A DNA stretch of 64,000 nucleotides from Colletotrichum lupini (Eukaryota; Ascomycota; Sordariomycetes; Glomerellales; Glomerellaceae). This document shows, in pieces, positions 35,976 to 46,263 of the stretch (position 1 is the stretch's first letter; each line of letters opens with the position of its first letter). The position numbers were made by a program, and so were the translations under genes. The stretch spans positions 1,054,001-1,118,000 of the forward strand of contig NC_064681.1 in NCBI RefSeq assembly GCF_023278565.1, read 5' to 3'. The notes under the pieces are model-generated. The model saw only the letters and a program-made list of their open reading frames with translations. It had not been told where the DNA came from and did not search any database.

Positions 35976-37465
35976 TCGCTATACTAAGCCGGTAAGCATG
36001 ACCGATTCAAATCACCGTCCACGCTACCATCTTAGCTATGCGATGTGTATCTAGCCCCCAACACTAGTCTCGACTTTCATCGGCTCGGGCAAATCCCCCA
36101 TCTTCATCCCCATCATCTCATCTCATCCCGTCTCATCCCATCCCACCCCAGACGCTACCAATTAGCGCCATACCAGTCGGCCAGACCAGATGGCATGTTA
36201 TTTCTCCATACAGACAGGTACTTTGCCTCCTCTACCTAGGTAGGTGGTGTATTACCCCGAGACTTGAGAGAGAGAGAGGCACTCACAGTCACAGACCACA
36301 GTACCCCGGGATGGAGAAACGCGCCCACCCACAGAAGTCAGGGCCTCGCCATGCCATCCCGTCCCATCCTTCCTCACGCCGTCGCCATCGCCGTCGCGCG
36401 CATGAACATCCCCCACAAATTAACACCAGAATCACATGCTACCCATGCTGCCAATGGCTGCCACACCTACGGATACTTGCTACCCATCCGTACGGATACA
36501 ACCCGCAGCCTGCCGAGTACATGGTGTACCTTATGTAGGAAGTACTCTTGCAGATGCTCAACGTTCCACTTACTCCTATTGGAGCCCTGGCACAGCGGCT
36601 CAACACGTCAACCCGGTCACTCTTTGCCTGAGCTTACATTGGGCTAGAACACCCCAACTGATTCCATTCCACCGCGCACCCTCGACACCCTAAAAAACCA
36701 CCTTACGCGGTGCCACTCACCCACTTACTGTACACTACTCCATACCTAACCGTACCAAACAAAAGTGCTCCCAGAAACGCGGGTTCGCACCTCTCTCTAC
36801 ATACACAGTACTGTTCCCTTCTCACGGCCTCGTTCCAGGCTGTCGTCATCAGGAAAACACAGGAAACCACGGCATCGCCACGCCCGTTACACTCGGGACG
36901 GGACTTTCGGTACAGATGTCGACAGGCCAGGCCGAGGTAGTACATTGATGCTTGTCTTCTGTCAAGTCTACTCTATTCCGGTCGTTCCACAGCCTACGCA
37001 GTATACGCCTCTCGTACTTCTGAACGCTGCTGCTCTGACCCTCCTACCGCTGAAGGTGCTTGAATGTTGCCACCGCTGGTAGCAAGCCTATATTCGCCCC
37101 TTTCTTCACCACCTCGTCTCGTCCTACTCCCTTACCCTTAGTTCTATTAGTTGTGCTTCTTCCCTCTTTTGATTCTTCTCACGAGCTTGTACCTTCTCTG
37201 CGTCTCTAAACGTTTCATTCCCTGCTTCCCTATCCCTTCTCTATCCCCCTCAGTGTACGTTCGACATCCCCTGTTGGAACCGAGCTCGGCCAAGGTCTCG
37301 AGTATAACATGGTTTCTGCACATCCCGCATCACTTCGAGTTTAACGTCCGGAACCTTATCCCAACTCCACGTTGTCTGTCACTTAATGACCCGTGTCTCC
37401 TGCGCATGCGAGCGCCCACTTTCCGACCGTCACTGGCATCAGCCCCGATACGCCCATCAGAGATC
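35976..37465. other. intergenic and lipase leader
   Basis: About 1.5 kb of normal composition. A CATCT/CATCC microsatellite lies at about 36110-36150. From about 37090 the plus strand is CT-rich, typical of a leader. The lipase reading frame is open upstream to 37151, but that part has a low-quality start context and leader-like composition. No other gene is seen. Confidence 0.5.
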
Positions 37466-40400
37466 ATGGATCCGGACGACGACTGGGACGGGGACGAACA
37501 CTCTCACGACCTCATCCATGTCCCTCTCGACTCTCACCAAGGACGAACTGTGCTACCGAGTCCTATAGCCAAGGCCGTCAGTCTTGCCACTCGCTCAACA
37601 TGTTTAGCAATCCGTGTTGGCACCCTTATCAGCTCGTACGGCTTCGATGCTGCCAAGTTCACCACTCTATCCAGTCTGGAGCTTAGCAGGGGCATACTCG
37701 AGGGAATTCTAAGCAGGTCTGGGAGAGATATGCTCGTACGTTCCAACAGCGATCTGGGCAGAGAAGATGCAGAAACTGTCCTGGAGAGGAGCTTGGAGCA
37801 CTTGCATAGTGCCATGTTGCAAATCGTTTTCTGGACTACGACCGGCTTTCAGATGACGAGTACCACCATTTCCGTCGCTTCAGAGATATCTCAGCTTCTT
37901 CTCTCGTCTCTCGACCAATTCTTTGGCTCAACTGACTCTTCACGTGCCATTGCGAGCATCATTACTTTAATTCGCCGCGAGTTTCAGAATCCTGCGACTG
38001 GTGTGGAGGGTGAGCGTGTGGGTGTTGTAGATCTGGTCATGGGCTTGTGCGCGTTGGCCTACCTGCAGCGCAAATGTCGACGTTTCCTCGACGAAGAGAC
38101 AAGACGACTTGGGCACGATGAGATCGTTTGGGATGTCGTTGTACTCAACGACGGGGAGCGGGTCGACATTCACGAAAACAGCCTGTACGGTGTGCACAAA
38201 GGCCGCTACAAAAGCAAAGGTCCTGATATTTTGGTTTCCATCCCTGGAGATCAACCGAGTCCTGGTATACTAGCGACTATCGAACGACATGGCGAGCGAG
38301 AAACCAGCGAAGACGAAGACGACTACGACCTGCCAGAAATTCGCCTGAAGAATCAGATCATGCGGTCTATGCCTGCAGATACAAGCGTGTCCATCTCGAC
38401 AACGACGTTGACGAGGAAGATGATCACTGTGGATTTCACGGGACCGGAGCCCCCAACTTTGACACCGCCTCCAGGCGTCGAGGTCGTCGAGCGAGAAGTT
38501 CTTTCATCTTCAGAGGGTCCAAAGGAGCAGTTGGTGAGGCATCAAGACGTCCCGACTTACCGGGTCGTCTACAGAGTCGACAAGAGCAAACATCGAAACA
38601 CAACAATCCAAGGCTTCGAGGAGGCAGAAGACAACTCTGGAAAAGTGGAATCACTAGACGACACCGAGGAGTCGGATGGATACGGTCGAAATGACGAAAA
38701 GGACGAACCGCCCCCCGTACCACCCAAGAAGGCGCTGACGTCTGCCCCGGCCACTATTCCGAGGTCAGATGCGACATCCAACCCGACCCCACGTCGAGCA
38801 AAGGTTGGTCCTGGTTTTCCCTCGACTTCACCCGGCAGTCGAGTCTCTCAGATCCCAACGCCCAAGCAAAGTCCCGAAAACGCGCCAAACCAAAAGCGAC
38901 AGCGCGCGCCTCTAGGCCCCCTGCCAGTGCGGGCACGTCAGGAGAGTGCCGTCTCCTCGCACGCCGAAGCCACCAAGCCCAAGAAAACCAAAGGCGAGTC
39001 CTTGTCAAGTAGCAAACCATCGGAGAAGCCCACAACCGAGAAAAAGGGAGGCATCAGGCAAGCCTTGAAAAGGGGTACCAGCTCAAACATCTCCAACCTC
39101 TTCCATCGAGACGGAACCGGCACCGGCACCGGCAGTTCGCAGCCCACGGGGAAGCCCAAGCAGCCGTCAAAGACTTCTACAAGAGATGGAACAACACGTA
39201 CCTCTAATCAGCCCAACCGTTCATCCCAGACTCGGGCCATGGGCCCGACTGCTGCCTCTAGCTCAAGAGGCCGGGCCTATGAGAACCCCTCACCTGTACC
39301 TCGCAGCTCTTCGCGAGCCAGTTACATCTCTGTGCACGAGCGACGTCGAGACTCTATTGTGTCACAGACGGATACCTACTCCTTCCACGCCGTCGACGGA
39401 TATCGACCCCAGTCTCCGGGGTACACTCGCCGTGACGGCATGGGCCAGCCCAGCATCCCCAAGTCGCGGTCAGAGAAGGACATGAACGATCAGAAGCCAC
39501 CATCGCCGATGAAGTCCAGGAGAGCGCGTTCCCACGTCAACACACCGAGTCTCTACAGCATCGCCAACACCGGCTCCCAGACGTCTCTGGTTTTGTCATC
39601 GTACTATCAGAAGAGCGCATACACCGACTCCGAAGCCATCGACACCTTGAGGCGGGCAGGCACAGTGGATGGTGTTTTCCCGGCATTCCACCTGCTCCGA
39701 AACATTACGCGGTACATGCGTTTCTCTTCCGCGTCGTACGGGTCCAACTTTCTCAAATTCATGGGCATCTCCAAGGACATGCCCCTGATCAAAGCGTTAG
39801 ACGACACACATCACGAGATCCGCTCCTTTGCGCACCACACGGAATCCGAGTCCACAAGCATCCTCCTCGCCTCCTTCGTCGACGCCCAGGGCGGATCCGA
39901 CACCACCGGCTCGACCGGCACCGGCGTCCCCTTGGTCCACTACATATCTCTCGACCACGAATCCAAAGCCGTTGTCCTCGCGTGCCGCGGCACCCTCGGC
40001 TTCGAGGACGTCCTGGCTGACATGGCCTGCGACTACGACAACCTCTACTGGCGCGGCAAGTCCTACAAGGTTCACAAGGGCATCCACGCCTCCGCCCGCC
40101 GCCTCCTCTACGGCGGCGACGGGCGCGTCCTCTACACCCTCAAGGAGGCCCTCGACGAGTTTAGCGACTACGGCCTCGTCCTGTGCGGCCACTCGCTCGG
40201 CGGCGGCGTCACGGCGCTGCTGAGTACCATGCTCGCTGAGCCCTCACCGTCGGGCACGGGCTTCGTCACGACCTCGGATCCGCACCGCCGGCTCCTCGGC
40301 GACGGACGCCTCCTCGACGCCGACACTACGCACGTCTGCCTCCCCTCGGGCCGTCCCATTCATGTCTACGCCTATGGCCCTCCCGGGACAATGTCCCCCG

Positions 40401-40948
40401 CCCTCCGCAAAGCCACGCGCGGTCTCGTCACCAGCGTCGTCCACGGCTGCGACCTCGTCCCCTTCCTCTCCCTCGGCGTCCTGCACGACTTCCAGGCCGT
40501 CGCCCTCGCCTTCAAGAGCGACAACCACGAGGCAAAAGTCGAGGTCAAGCAGCGGATATGGCAGGCTTTCCAGTCCGGACTGGCGGAGAAGTGGTACACC
40601 AACAGCGGCTCCCGCTCCTCCTCCTCCCTGGCCGCCGGCGCCGACGAGGATAAATGGAGCATATCGGCGCTGACGACGCTTCGCTCCAGCATGATGAGCC
40701 TGAAGCTGCTGCCTCCCGGCGAGGTGTTCATCGTCGAGAGTCAGCGTGTGCTGAGGCGCGACGCTTTTCTTGTTTCTGACGAGGAGTCTATCGGCCGGCC
40801 TGCGCAGCGGATCGTGCTCAAGTACGTTAGGGACGTCGAGTCGCGCTTCAGAGAGGTGCGGTTCGGGACGAGCATGTTGATTGACCACAGCCCGGCCAAG
40901 TATGAAGAGGCGTTGAATAAGCTGCGGTTCGGAGTTGTTGAAAGTTGA
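37466..40948 (+). CDS. large class 3 lipase (diacylglycerol lipase-like)
   Basis: Single exon; 1,160 residues from the ATG at 37466, chosen for its A at -3 and G at +4. The frame is open back to 37151 (1,265 residues), and an in-frame ATG at 37406 has poor context. An N-terminal helical region (LPSPIAKAVSLATRSTCLAIRVG onwards, about residues 30-230) precedes roughly 450 disordered Ser/Pro/Lys-rich residues. The catalytic domain occupies about 720-1160. The nucleophile is Ser910 in CGHSLGGG, Asp996 lies in HGCDLVPFLS, and the oxyanion-side motif LACRGTLGFEDVLADMACDY is class 3. This family hydrolyses acylglycerols or related lipids, often at membranes. No signal peptide is visible, so it should be intracellular. 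The catalytic His is not confidently placed. Confidence 0.88.
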   Translation: MDPDDDWDGDEHSHDLIHVPLDSHQGRTVLPSPIAKAVSLATRSTCLAIRVGTLISSYGFDAAKFTTLSSLELSRGILEGILSRSGRDMLVRSNSDLGREDAETVLERSLEHLHSAMLQIVFWTTTGFQMTSTTISVASEISQLLLSSLDQFFGSTDSSRAIASIITLIRREFQNPATGVEGERVGVVDLVMGLCALAYLQRKCRRFLDEETRRLGHDEIVWDVVVLNDGERVDIHENSLYGVHKGRYKSKGPDILVSIPGDQPSPGILATIERHGERETSEDEDDYDLPEIRLKNQIMRSMPADTSVSISTTTLTRKMITVDFTGPEPPTLTPPPGVEVVEREVLSSSEGPKEQLVRHQDVPTYRVVYRVDKSKHRNTTIQGFEEAEDNSGKVESLDDTEESDGYGRNDEKDEPPPVPPKKALTSAPATIPRSDATSNPTPRRAKVGPGFPSTSPGSRVSQIPTPKQSPENAPNQKRQRAPLGPLPVRARQESAVSSHAEATKPKKTKGESLSSSKPSEKPTTEKKGGIRQALKRGTSSNISNLFHRDGTGTGTGSSQPTGKPKQPSKTSTRDGTTRTSNQPNRSSQTRAMGPTAASSSRGRAYENPSPVPRSSSRASYISVHERRRDSIVSQTDTYSFHAVDGYRPQSPGYTRRDGMGQPSIPKSRSEKDMNDQKPPSPMKSRRARSHVNTPSLYSIANTGSQTSLVLSSYYQKSAYTDSEAIDTLRRAGTVDGVFPAFHLLRNITRYMRFSSASYGSNFLKFMGISKDMPLIKALDDTHHEIRSFAHHTESESTSILLASFVDAQGGSDTTGSTGTGVPLVHYISLDHESKAVVLACRGTLGFEDVLADMACDYDNLYWRGKSYKVHKGIHASARRLLYGGDGRVLYTLKEALDEFSDYGLVLCGHSLGGGVTALLSTMLAEPSPSGTGFVTTSDPHRRLLGDGRLLDADTTHVCLPSGRPIHVYAYGPPGTMSPALRKATRGLVTSVVHGCDLVPFLSLGVLHDFQAVALAFKSDNHEAKVEVKQRIWQAFQSGLAEKWYTNSGSRSSSSLAAGADEDKWSISALTTLRSSMMSLKLLPPGEVFIVESQRVLRRDAFLVSDEESIGRPAQRIVLKYVRDVESRFREVRFGTSMLIDHSPAKYEEALNKLRFGVVES

Positions 40949-41361
40949 GAAGCAGTATGAGGGGGGATTTCTTTTCTATGGTGAGAGGAAAATCACACAA
41001 ACATGAACACAACACGCCCCTTTTTATTTTCCTTTGTCGCGGACATATGGTCCGATTCACCCTTATATACCCCATACATCCCCGAGTGTGAGATAATTAT
41101 ACAATTTCTTCAAATGTTGAGTTATCATTTTAGCCTGGTCATGTAAAGAAGACATGCAAAGTTTGGGACGGAAGGATCTGGGAAAGGAAGTCGAGGGAAA
41201 GAGTCTAGGTTGTGAAGAGATGATGAGGATATAGATGAAATCAACTCAGAACATCTGTGAATACAGAGGTGTATCCCAAAATTTATTATTGATACAAAGT
41301 GACGCAAGATTTATTTACTTATTCTTTTGAATGTTCTTCAGTTTGGTCATCGCCCGTACCC
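40949..41361. other. 3' intergenic between convergent lipase and GH43
   Basis: About 410 bases, AT-rich, between convergent stops. No gene. Confidence 0.5.
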
Positions 41362-42342
41362 CTACGGCTTTTCCGTCACAATCTTGCCGTCCTTGTCATG
41401 AAAGATCTCCTTGACCTTGACAGACCGCAGGTGATCCACGCCCTTGCTCAGCTCGCAGTCGTGGTGGAAGAGCCACCACTGGCCCTTGAACTCGACAATG
41501 GAGTGGTGCGTCGTCCACCCCAGCACGGGCTCGAGGATCCGTCCCCCGTACGTAAAAGGGCCCAGAGGGCTCTCGCTGGTGGCGTAGCAGAGGTAGTGCG
41601 TGTCGCCGGTCGAGTAGGAAAAGTAGTACAGCCCGTCCCTCTTGTGCAGCCACGCGGCCTCGAAGAAGCGGCGGTCGTGGTCGTCGGCGAGGATGGGCTT
41701 CCCCGTCTCGGGCGCGAGAATCTGAATCTCTTGGACCTCGCCGTCGAACTGGTGCATGTCGCCCGTCAGCTTGGCCACGCGCGGGCCGAGCGCGTAGACG
41801 CCCTCGCCGCTGGGCTCCTGGGCGCCGAGCCACTGCTTCTCGAAGACTTCGTTGCCCTTTTGGTAGCACTGCAGCTGGCCGCCCCAGAGACCACCAAAGT
41901 AGAGATAGCCCTGGCCGTCGTCGTCGACGAAGCTGGCCGGGTCGATGCTGTAGCTGCCCTTTATGGGTTCCGGGTCCGGGGTGAAGGGGCCCTCGGGCTT
42001 ATCCGAGACGGCGACGCCGATGCGGAAGACGTCCTGCTTGTCGCGGGCGGGGAAGTAGAGGTAGTATTTGCCGTCCTTGTAGGCGGCGTCGGGAGCCCAG
42101 AGCTGCTTCGAGACCCAGGGTACGTCTTCGGTCTTCAGAACGACGCCGTGGTCGACGACGGGCTCGAGGGGATCCAGCGATGATGTGCTGAAGACGTGGT
42201 AGTCGGCCATGTCATATTGGTCTCCATTATCGTTGAACTTGATGTCGGTCTCGCGGTCGTGAGATGGGTAGATGTAGACTTTGCCATTGAAGACGTGGGC
42301 TGAAGGGTCGGCCGTGTAGAGGTGGTTGATGAGGGGCGCCAT
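41362..42342 (-). CDS. GH43 family glycoside hydrolase, no signal peptide
   Basis: Single exon; 326 residues. Family 43 enzymes are five-bladed beta-propellers with beta-xylosidase, alpha-L-arabinofuranosidase or arabinanase activity. The three acidic residues are visible: Asp12 (YTADPSAHVF, base), Asp134 (YSIDPASFVDDDGQGYLYFG, pKa modulator) and Glu228 (FFEAAWLHKRDGLYYFSYS, acid). QLWAPDAAYKDGKYYLYFPA is a typical second-blade segment. The chain starts only 11 residues before the catalytic Asp, so there is no room for a secretion signal. The enzyme should therefore be cytosolic and act on imported oligosaccharides. The start is supported by the preceding stop-rich leader. Confidence 0.92.
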   Translation of the reverse strand: MAPLINHLYTADPSAHVFNGKVYIYPSHDRETDIKFNDNGDQYDMADYHVFSTSSLDPLEPVVDHGVVLKTEDVPWVSKQLWAPDAAYKDGKYYLYFPARDKQDVFRIGVAVSDKPEGPFTPDPEPIKGSYSIDPASFVDDDGQGYLYFGGLWGGQLQCYQKGNEVFEKQWLGAQEPSGEGVYALGPRVAKLTGDMHQFDGEVQEIQILAPETGKPILADDHDRRFFEAAWLHKRDGLYYFSYSTGDTHYLCYATSESPLGPFTYGGRILEPVLGWTTHHSIVEFKGQWWLFHHDCELSKGVDHLRSVKVKEIFHDKDGKIVTEKP

Positions 42343-42930
42343 TGTGAATGTATGTGGGATGGGGGAGGGGAGAAAGTGGGAGTGCGGGGGAGAGAATGCG
42401 GGGGTTGAAGGTGGTTGTTGGTGAAATTGGGGTCAAATGGGGAAACCAAGCATGCCACTTTGGGTGTGTTGAAGAATAGGATAGGACGATGTTGCAGATT
42501 GCCTACTTGCAATAAGACAAAGACGATCAAGGATATTCTGCAGAGACCGATGGGGCGCAAAAGAAAAGCCTTGGGAGGTGATCATTTATATGCCAAATAG
42601 CTGCCCTCGAGTATTCTCCACCGTCAAAAGGGTTCAGGCGTCTGGATGAATGTGAAAGTGGTGATGTTGGCCCGGTAGAGTGGAACACGGGACGACTAGC
42701 CAGCGGCCTTTGAATTTACCCAGCGCATTTTCCCGGTTTACCCCATCCTGGGCACACCCCCCACCCGCACCACGAGTTGGAGGACTGAACCTGGACACTG
42801 GTGACAGTTGCAATCCAATACAGGTGCATGATGCTGCGGTGGGCCTACCGTGGACTTTCTTGGGAGATGCAAAACCAATCTCTTGTGTGCCATGCTGGTC
42901 CTGGTGAAGTCATATTGACGGCGTAAGGCA
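42343..42930. other. GH43 promoter region, no gene seen
   Basis: About 590 bases upstream of the minus-strand GH43 start. It is C/T-rich on the coding strand near the ATG, as for a leader; otherwise unremarkable. Confidence 0.45.
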
Positions 42931-43204
42931 CTTCTTTTGAGCGTCCAACCTGATTTCTATCGTATTTTGATTTCGACTGAGATATGTTTCGGATAGTAAA
43001 TAAATACCAAAAAATTCAAGAAAATAATGTTGGACGCTCAATCTCGCCCCTTTCAGGATGAGACCCCGCGCTACCCAAGCTTTACCGCCGAAATCACAAG
43101 GCAGCGTAGGATTCGAACCCCGTCGGTAGCTTATTGGTAGTCTTTGTGACTCCATGGCTACGATACGCCGTCGCTTGCACCACTGAGCCAAAGGTGGCTC
43201 AATG
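42931..43204 (-). mobile_element. SINE-like element with Pol III A and B boxes
   Basis: Read on the minus strand, TGGCTCAGTGG (43190-43180) matches the tRNA A box and GGTTCGAATCC (43119-43109) the B box. Spacing is about 60 nt. Acceptor and T stems do not pair, so it is not a functional tRNA but looks like a tRNA-derived head. The body continues to a hairpin-forming end at about 42937. The exact ends and target duplications are not determined. Confidence 0.45.
42937..43041. repeat. 13-bp perfect inverted repeat bounding 79 bp
   Basis: TTGAGCGTCCAAC at 42937-42949 is the exact reverse complement of 43029-43041. The 79-bp interior is AT-rich. It could be a very short MITE, or the 3' hairpin of the SINE-like element that contains it. 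Confidence 0.5.
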
Positions 43205-43636
43205 AACTTGTAATTAGGCAGTGTTGCGGTCTGCTCGCCTATGGACCTTCCTCCACGGCGTCAGCAAGGTTCGTGGAGGCCGAACGGGTTGCTCAGCATC
43301 GTGGGATGGAAAAGTCTGGAAGCCTGAAGTGAGGACATGAAGGTACGTCCTCTTTGGGTCCAAAGCTTGATCATCGATATTGTTCTCCCTCTCACGCCCG
43401 ACTGCTGAGAATAAGGGTCAGCCGCACATTAGCATTCATCAAGGCACGGCGATATAACCTAAGTCTCAGAAGCGCAGTGGCAGTGGTGCGGCTCGTAAGG
43501 GAGCTTGAATGCAGAACCGCCAATGATGACTGCGCTTTGGCTCGCCATCATGTGTTCCAGTCTTCTCTTGGTCTTTTCTTTGATGCGCAGACAGCTGACA
43601 GTGCTGGTTCGGCTCAACCAGCCGCGCAGCAGCTGT
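43205..43636. other. 3' flank of CCDC97-like gene, no gene seen
   Basis: About 430 bases of ordinary composition downstream of the minus-strand gene. Confidence 0.4.
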
Positions 43637-44364
43637 TCAGAAGTCCTGAATGCCGGTTTGGCCCCGTGTGGTTTGGGCTCCCTCGTCTGCATTGCTGGCC
43701 CACTCGGGATCCTCTTCATCGAACCAGGCTTCCTCGGCATCACGTCTCTCCATGACGTCGTAGTCTTCGTTGTCGTCGATCAGACTGTAATCGAAATCCT
43801 CGTCGTGGCCTCGGACAAAACGTTCCGTGAGAAACTCATGCCATCTCTGAAGGCCCTCTTCCTTTGTCTTTGTTTTGGAAAGATCGGCTTCAGTTGTGAA
43901 ATCTCTCGCGGGCTCCGACGTTGTAGTGTCATCAGTTGATGATTTCAAGTCGGCAAGACGAGCCTCGCCCCTGAGCAGGGAGCTCTCTAGAACTCCAGAG
44001 TAGCCCTTGGCCTTGCCTTCGACCTCACGCTCGGCTGGTGTCTGGAATTTGCGAACCAAGCTGTCATATAGTAGGGGGTCTGGCAAGAACATTAGCTAAG
44101 TTGATAGTGAAGTGAAACCAAATCCCGCATGTCCAAGTCACCAAGACCGCTCAAGAAAAAAGGAAGAAAGGGTATGCGGAGAGACGGACCTGCCAGCTCG
44201 TGTTCAGCGTCAGAAAAGTACTTTGGATGTCTCTCTAGATACTCTCGACGACGGTTTCGAGACCGGATATTCTTGGCTACTGTTGGCGACCTGGGTGGAC
44301 GTGGCGTCGGCTTCTCGAAGGGCAGACTTTGCGACTGATGCTCAGGCTCTGTGAAGGAGGGCAT
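43637..44364 (-). CDS. CCDC97-like (DUF2052) protein
   Basis: Exons 44364-44190 and 44079-43637; 205 residues. The start is the ATG at 44364. The conserved block begins at RSRNRRREYLERHPKYFSDA and continues across the splice as EHELADPLLYDSLVRKFQTP, followed by AEREVEGKAKGYSGVLESSL and LRGEARLADL. Then come FVRGHDEDFDYSLIDDNEDY and EAWFDEEDPEW. This is the C-terminal domain of human CCDC97, reported as associated with the SF3B part of the U2 snRNP, so a nuclear splicing-related role is the best guess. The acidic C-terminus is typical. The 110-nt intron interrupts the Asp codon of ADPLLY. Confidence 0.85.
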
Positions 44365-46263
44365 CTTCACTTCAGGCCAGGTGCTTTCGGAATCAAGTAT
44401 AAATGGTAGGCGTATAATATCACAGATACGATATGAGGAAACCTGGCTTTAGTTGAGTTCCGTAGATGAAGGCACCAAAGTGGATTAGACGAGACTGTAG
44501 ATGTTGGTGTCTGGTTACAATTACCTTCAGCAATGAAAGATGTCACTGTTTAAAATGTGGGTCGCGACAAAGGTAGGGACAGGGTACTTGTGTACCTCAA
44601 GTAAGGAAGTCCCTCCTGGGTGCGAACGCAAATCCAGATGTACATCTTTTCGGATAATATGACTGCAGGACGAAATGCACTCGCACGATTTGATAACTTG
44701 CAGAACCCCACGAAAGCACTGGATCCACGACTTGCAGAACACCTTGTCGAAGATCGACGTTTTGCCTACCAGCCGATATATCCTTGGTTTCGGGCCAGGC
44801 GGGTGCAAGATCTCGATGGAAGGGCACGGTACTGGGGAGCTTAGTTTGTGGCTGGGGAACGAGGATATCCTCAGGCTCTTGTCCTTGCACAAGGAATTAA
44901 TAGGGCGTTTAGTGGAATTGTCCGCTTTTTTCGATGTCCATATCCTCCATAAGTGACAATACTGAGGTATGGAGCACTTGAGTAAGGTACCTTGGACGGG
45001 AGAGTCGGGCTGCTCAAAGCAGGCCAATTGGCTGTTTATTGGGGGTGGGGCGGAGGCACATCGACGTGGCCTGGCGCAGAGAGCAATACGGCCAATTAAT
45101 AGGGGGGAAGGCGAGAAAAACGTTGGCTGTTAACGGGAAATGAGATACAAAGGAGGGAAAAAAGCAGGATTTGAGCCGGACATTGAAGCCGGTTAGGTGC
45201 CTTTTTACGGATGGTCTACGGATCCATGGACCATTCATGTGGGCTTGCACTTTGCAAGGCGTGGCAGCCGCATGGGTATCCCATCCCACGCGTCGTTTGC
45301 TCTTTGTCTCTCTACGAATGAATGGTAATATTGGGCTGTCAAGGCATATCTGGATGTTCTGTGTTGTCTGTGATTTTGTGTCTCTGTCTCTCGAGTCTCC
45401 CTCTACAAGTTACAACCCAGCGCGACACCGGGATATGACAGCCAGCCAGCCCACTGGTGCTTGACTGGACTTGATCTGGTGGTTCACATCCATTCGCATT
45501 GACTTAGTGGACGGCAAAGCTAGGCATCTTGCACCATTTCTACTTGTTTTCTGTTGCATCGTCTTTCTTTTTCCCGTTTAGTCTCTGCCTCTTGTCTCTG
45601 AGTACTGAGTTGGGTATCTCAAGTTTTCAACCCCATTACCCTCTCATTCCTCTCTGTCTTTTCATTCTGAGATTTTGCCCGGTCTTCCTTTTTGGGATAT
45701 CCTAGGCCCATCTCACTCACTCATTTATCACATCTTCTTTCTTGTCTTGTCTTGCCTCTCAATTCCCCAGGTGCCCGTCATCCCCCTTTAATACTCTGTA
45801 CTTACCACACTTACATTCCACTTTTGTCAACTCACCTCACCGTATCATACCGTATTTCACCGTGTCCATCTACGTTGGAAGAATCGCCCTTCCCCCCTCA
45901 TCCTCTTCCTCTTCTTCGCCGCAGTCAGAGAGGCTACAGTACGAGGCACCTGATACCACTTATTCACCCACCTCTCATGCCACCCGTCCCATCCGTTCCT
46001 CCTCCTCTCGGCGTGTCTCAACCTCAGTCCACTTGATCCATCATCCAAGGAAACGACGACCCGCCGGAACAAAAGTCCATCGGCACACGGCTGCCATCAC
46101 GTCCACGGCAACGGCGGCGACCACGCGACAAGACGCGCAAGACACGATACCACACCGAATTTCATTTCAGCAACGTACCGTCGTACACCGTACCGTCCCG
46201 TCCCAAAGGAAGAAAAAAAAGCCTCGCCCCCATTCGCACGCTGAATGTGACCCTCCCATACCC
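44365..46263. other. divergent intergenic region and long SSK1 leader
   Basis: About 1.9 kb. The half next to SSK1 (from about 45540) is very CT-rich. The SSK1 frame is open back to 45742 without a stop, but that stretch resembles leader sequence. No other gene is seen. Confidence 0.5.

Noticed and set aside
35910..36029. tRNA-like pairing of GGTAGC with GCTACC and a TTCAAAT loop
   Set aside because: T stem does not pair, no A box, and most of the span is the transposon terminus.
37151..37465. N-terminal extension of the lipase with hydrophobic start
   Set aside because: Pyrimidine-rich leader composition and poor start context; the ATG at 37466 has a better context. Kept as an alternative only.
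43109..43190. Functional tRNA gene on the minus strand
   Set aside because: A and B boxes are perfect, but acceptor and T stems do not pair and no anticodon arm is convincing.
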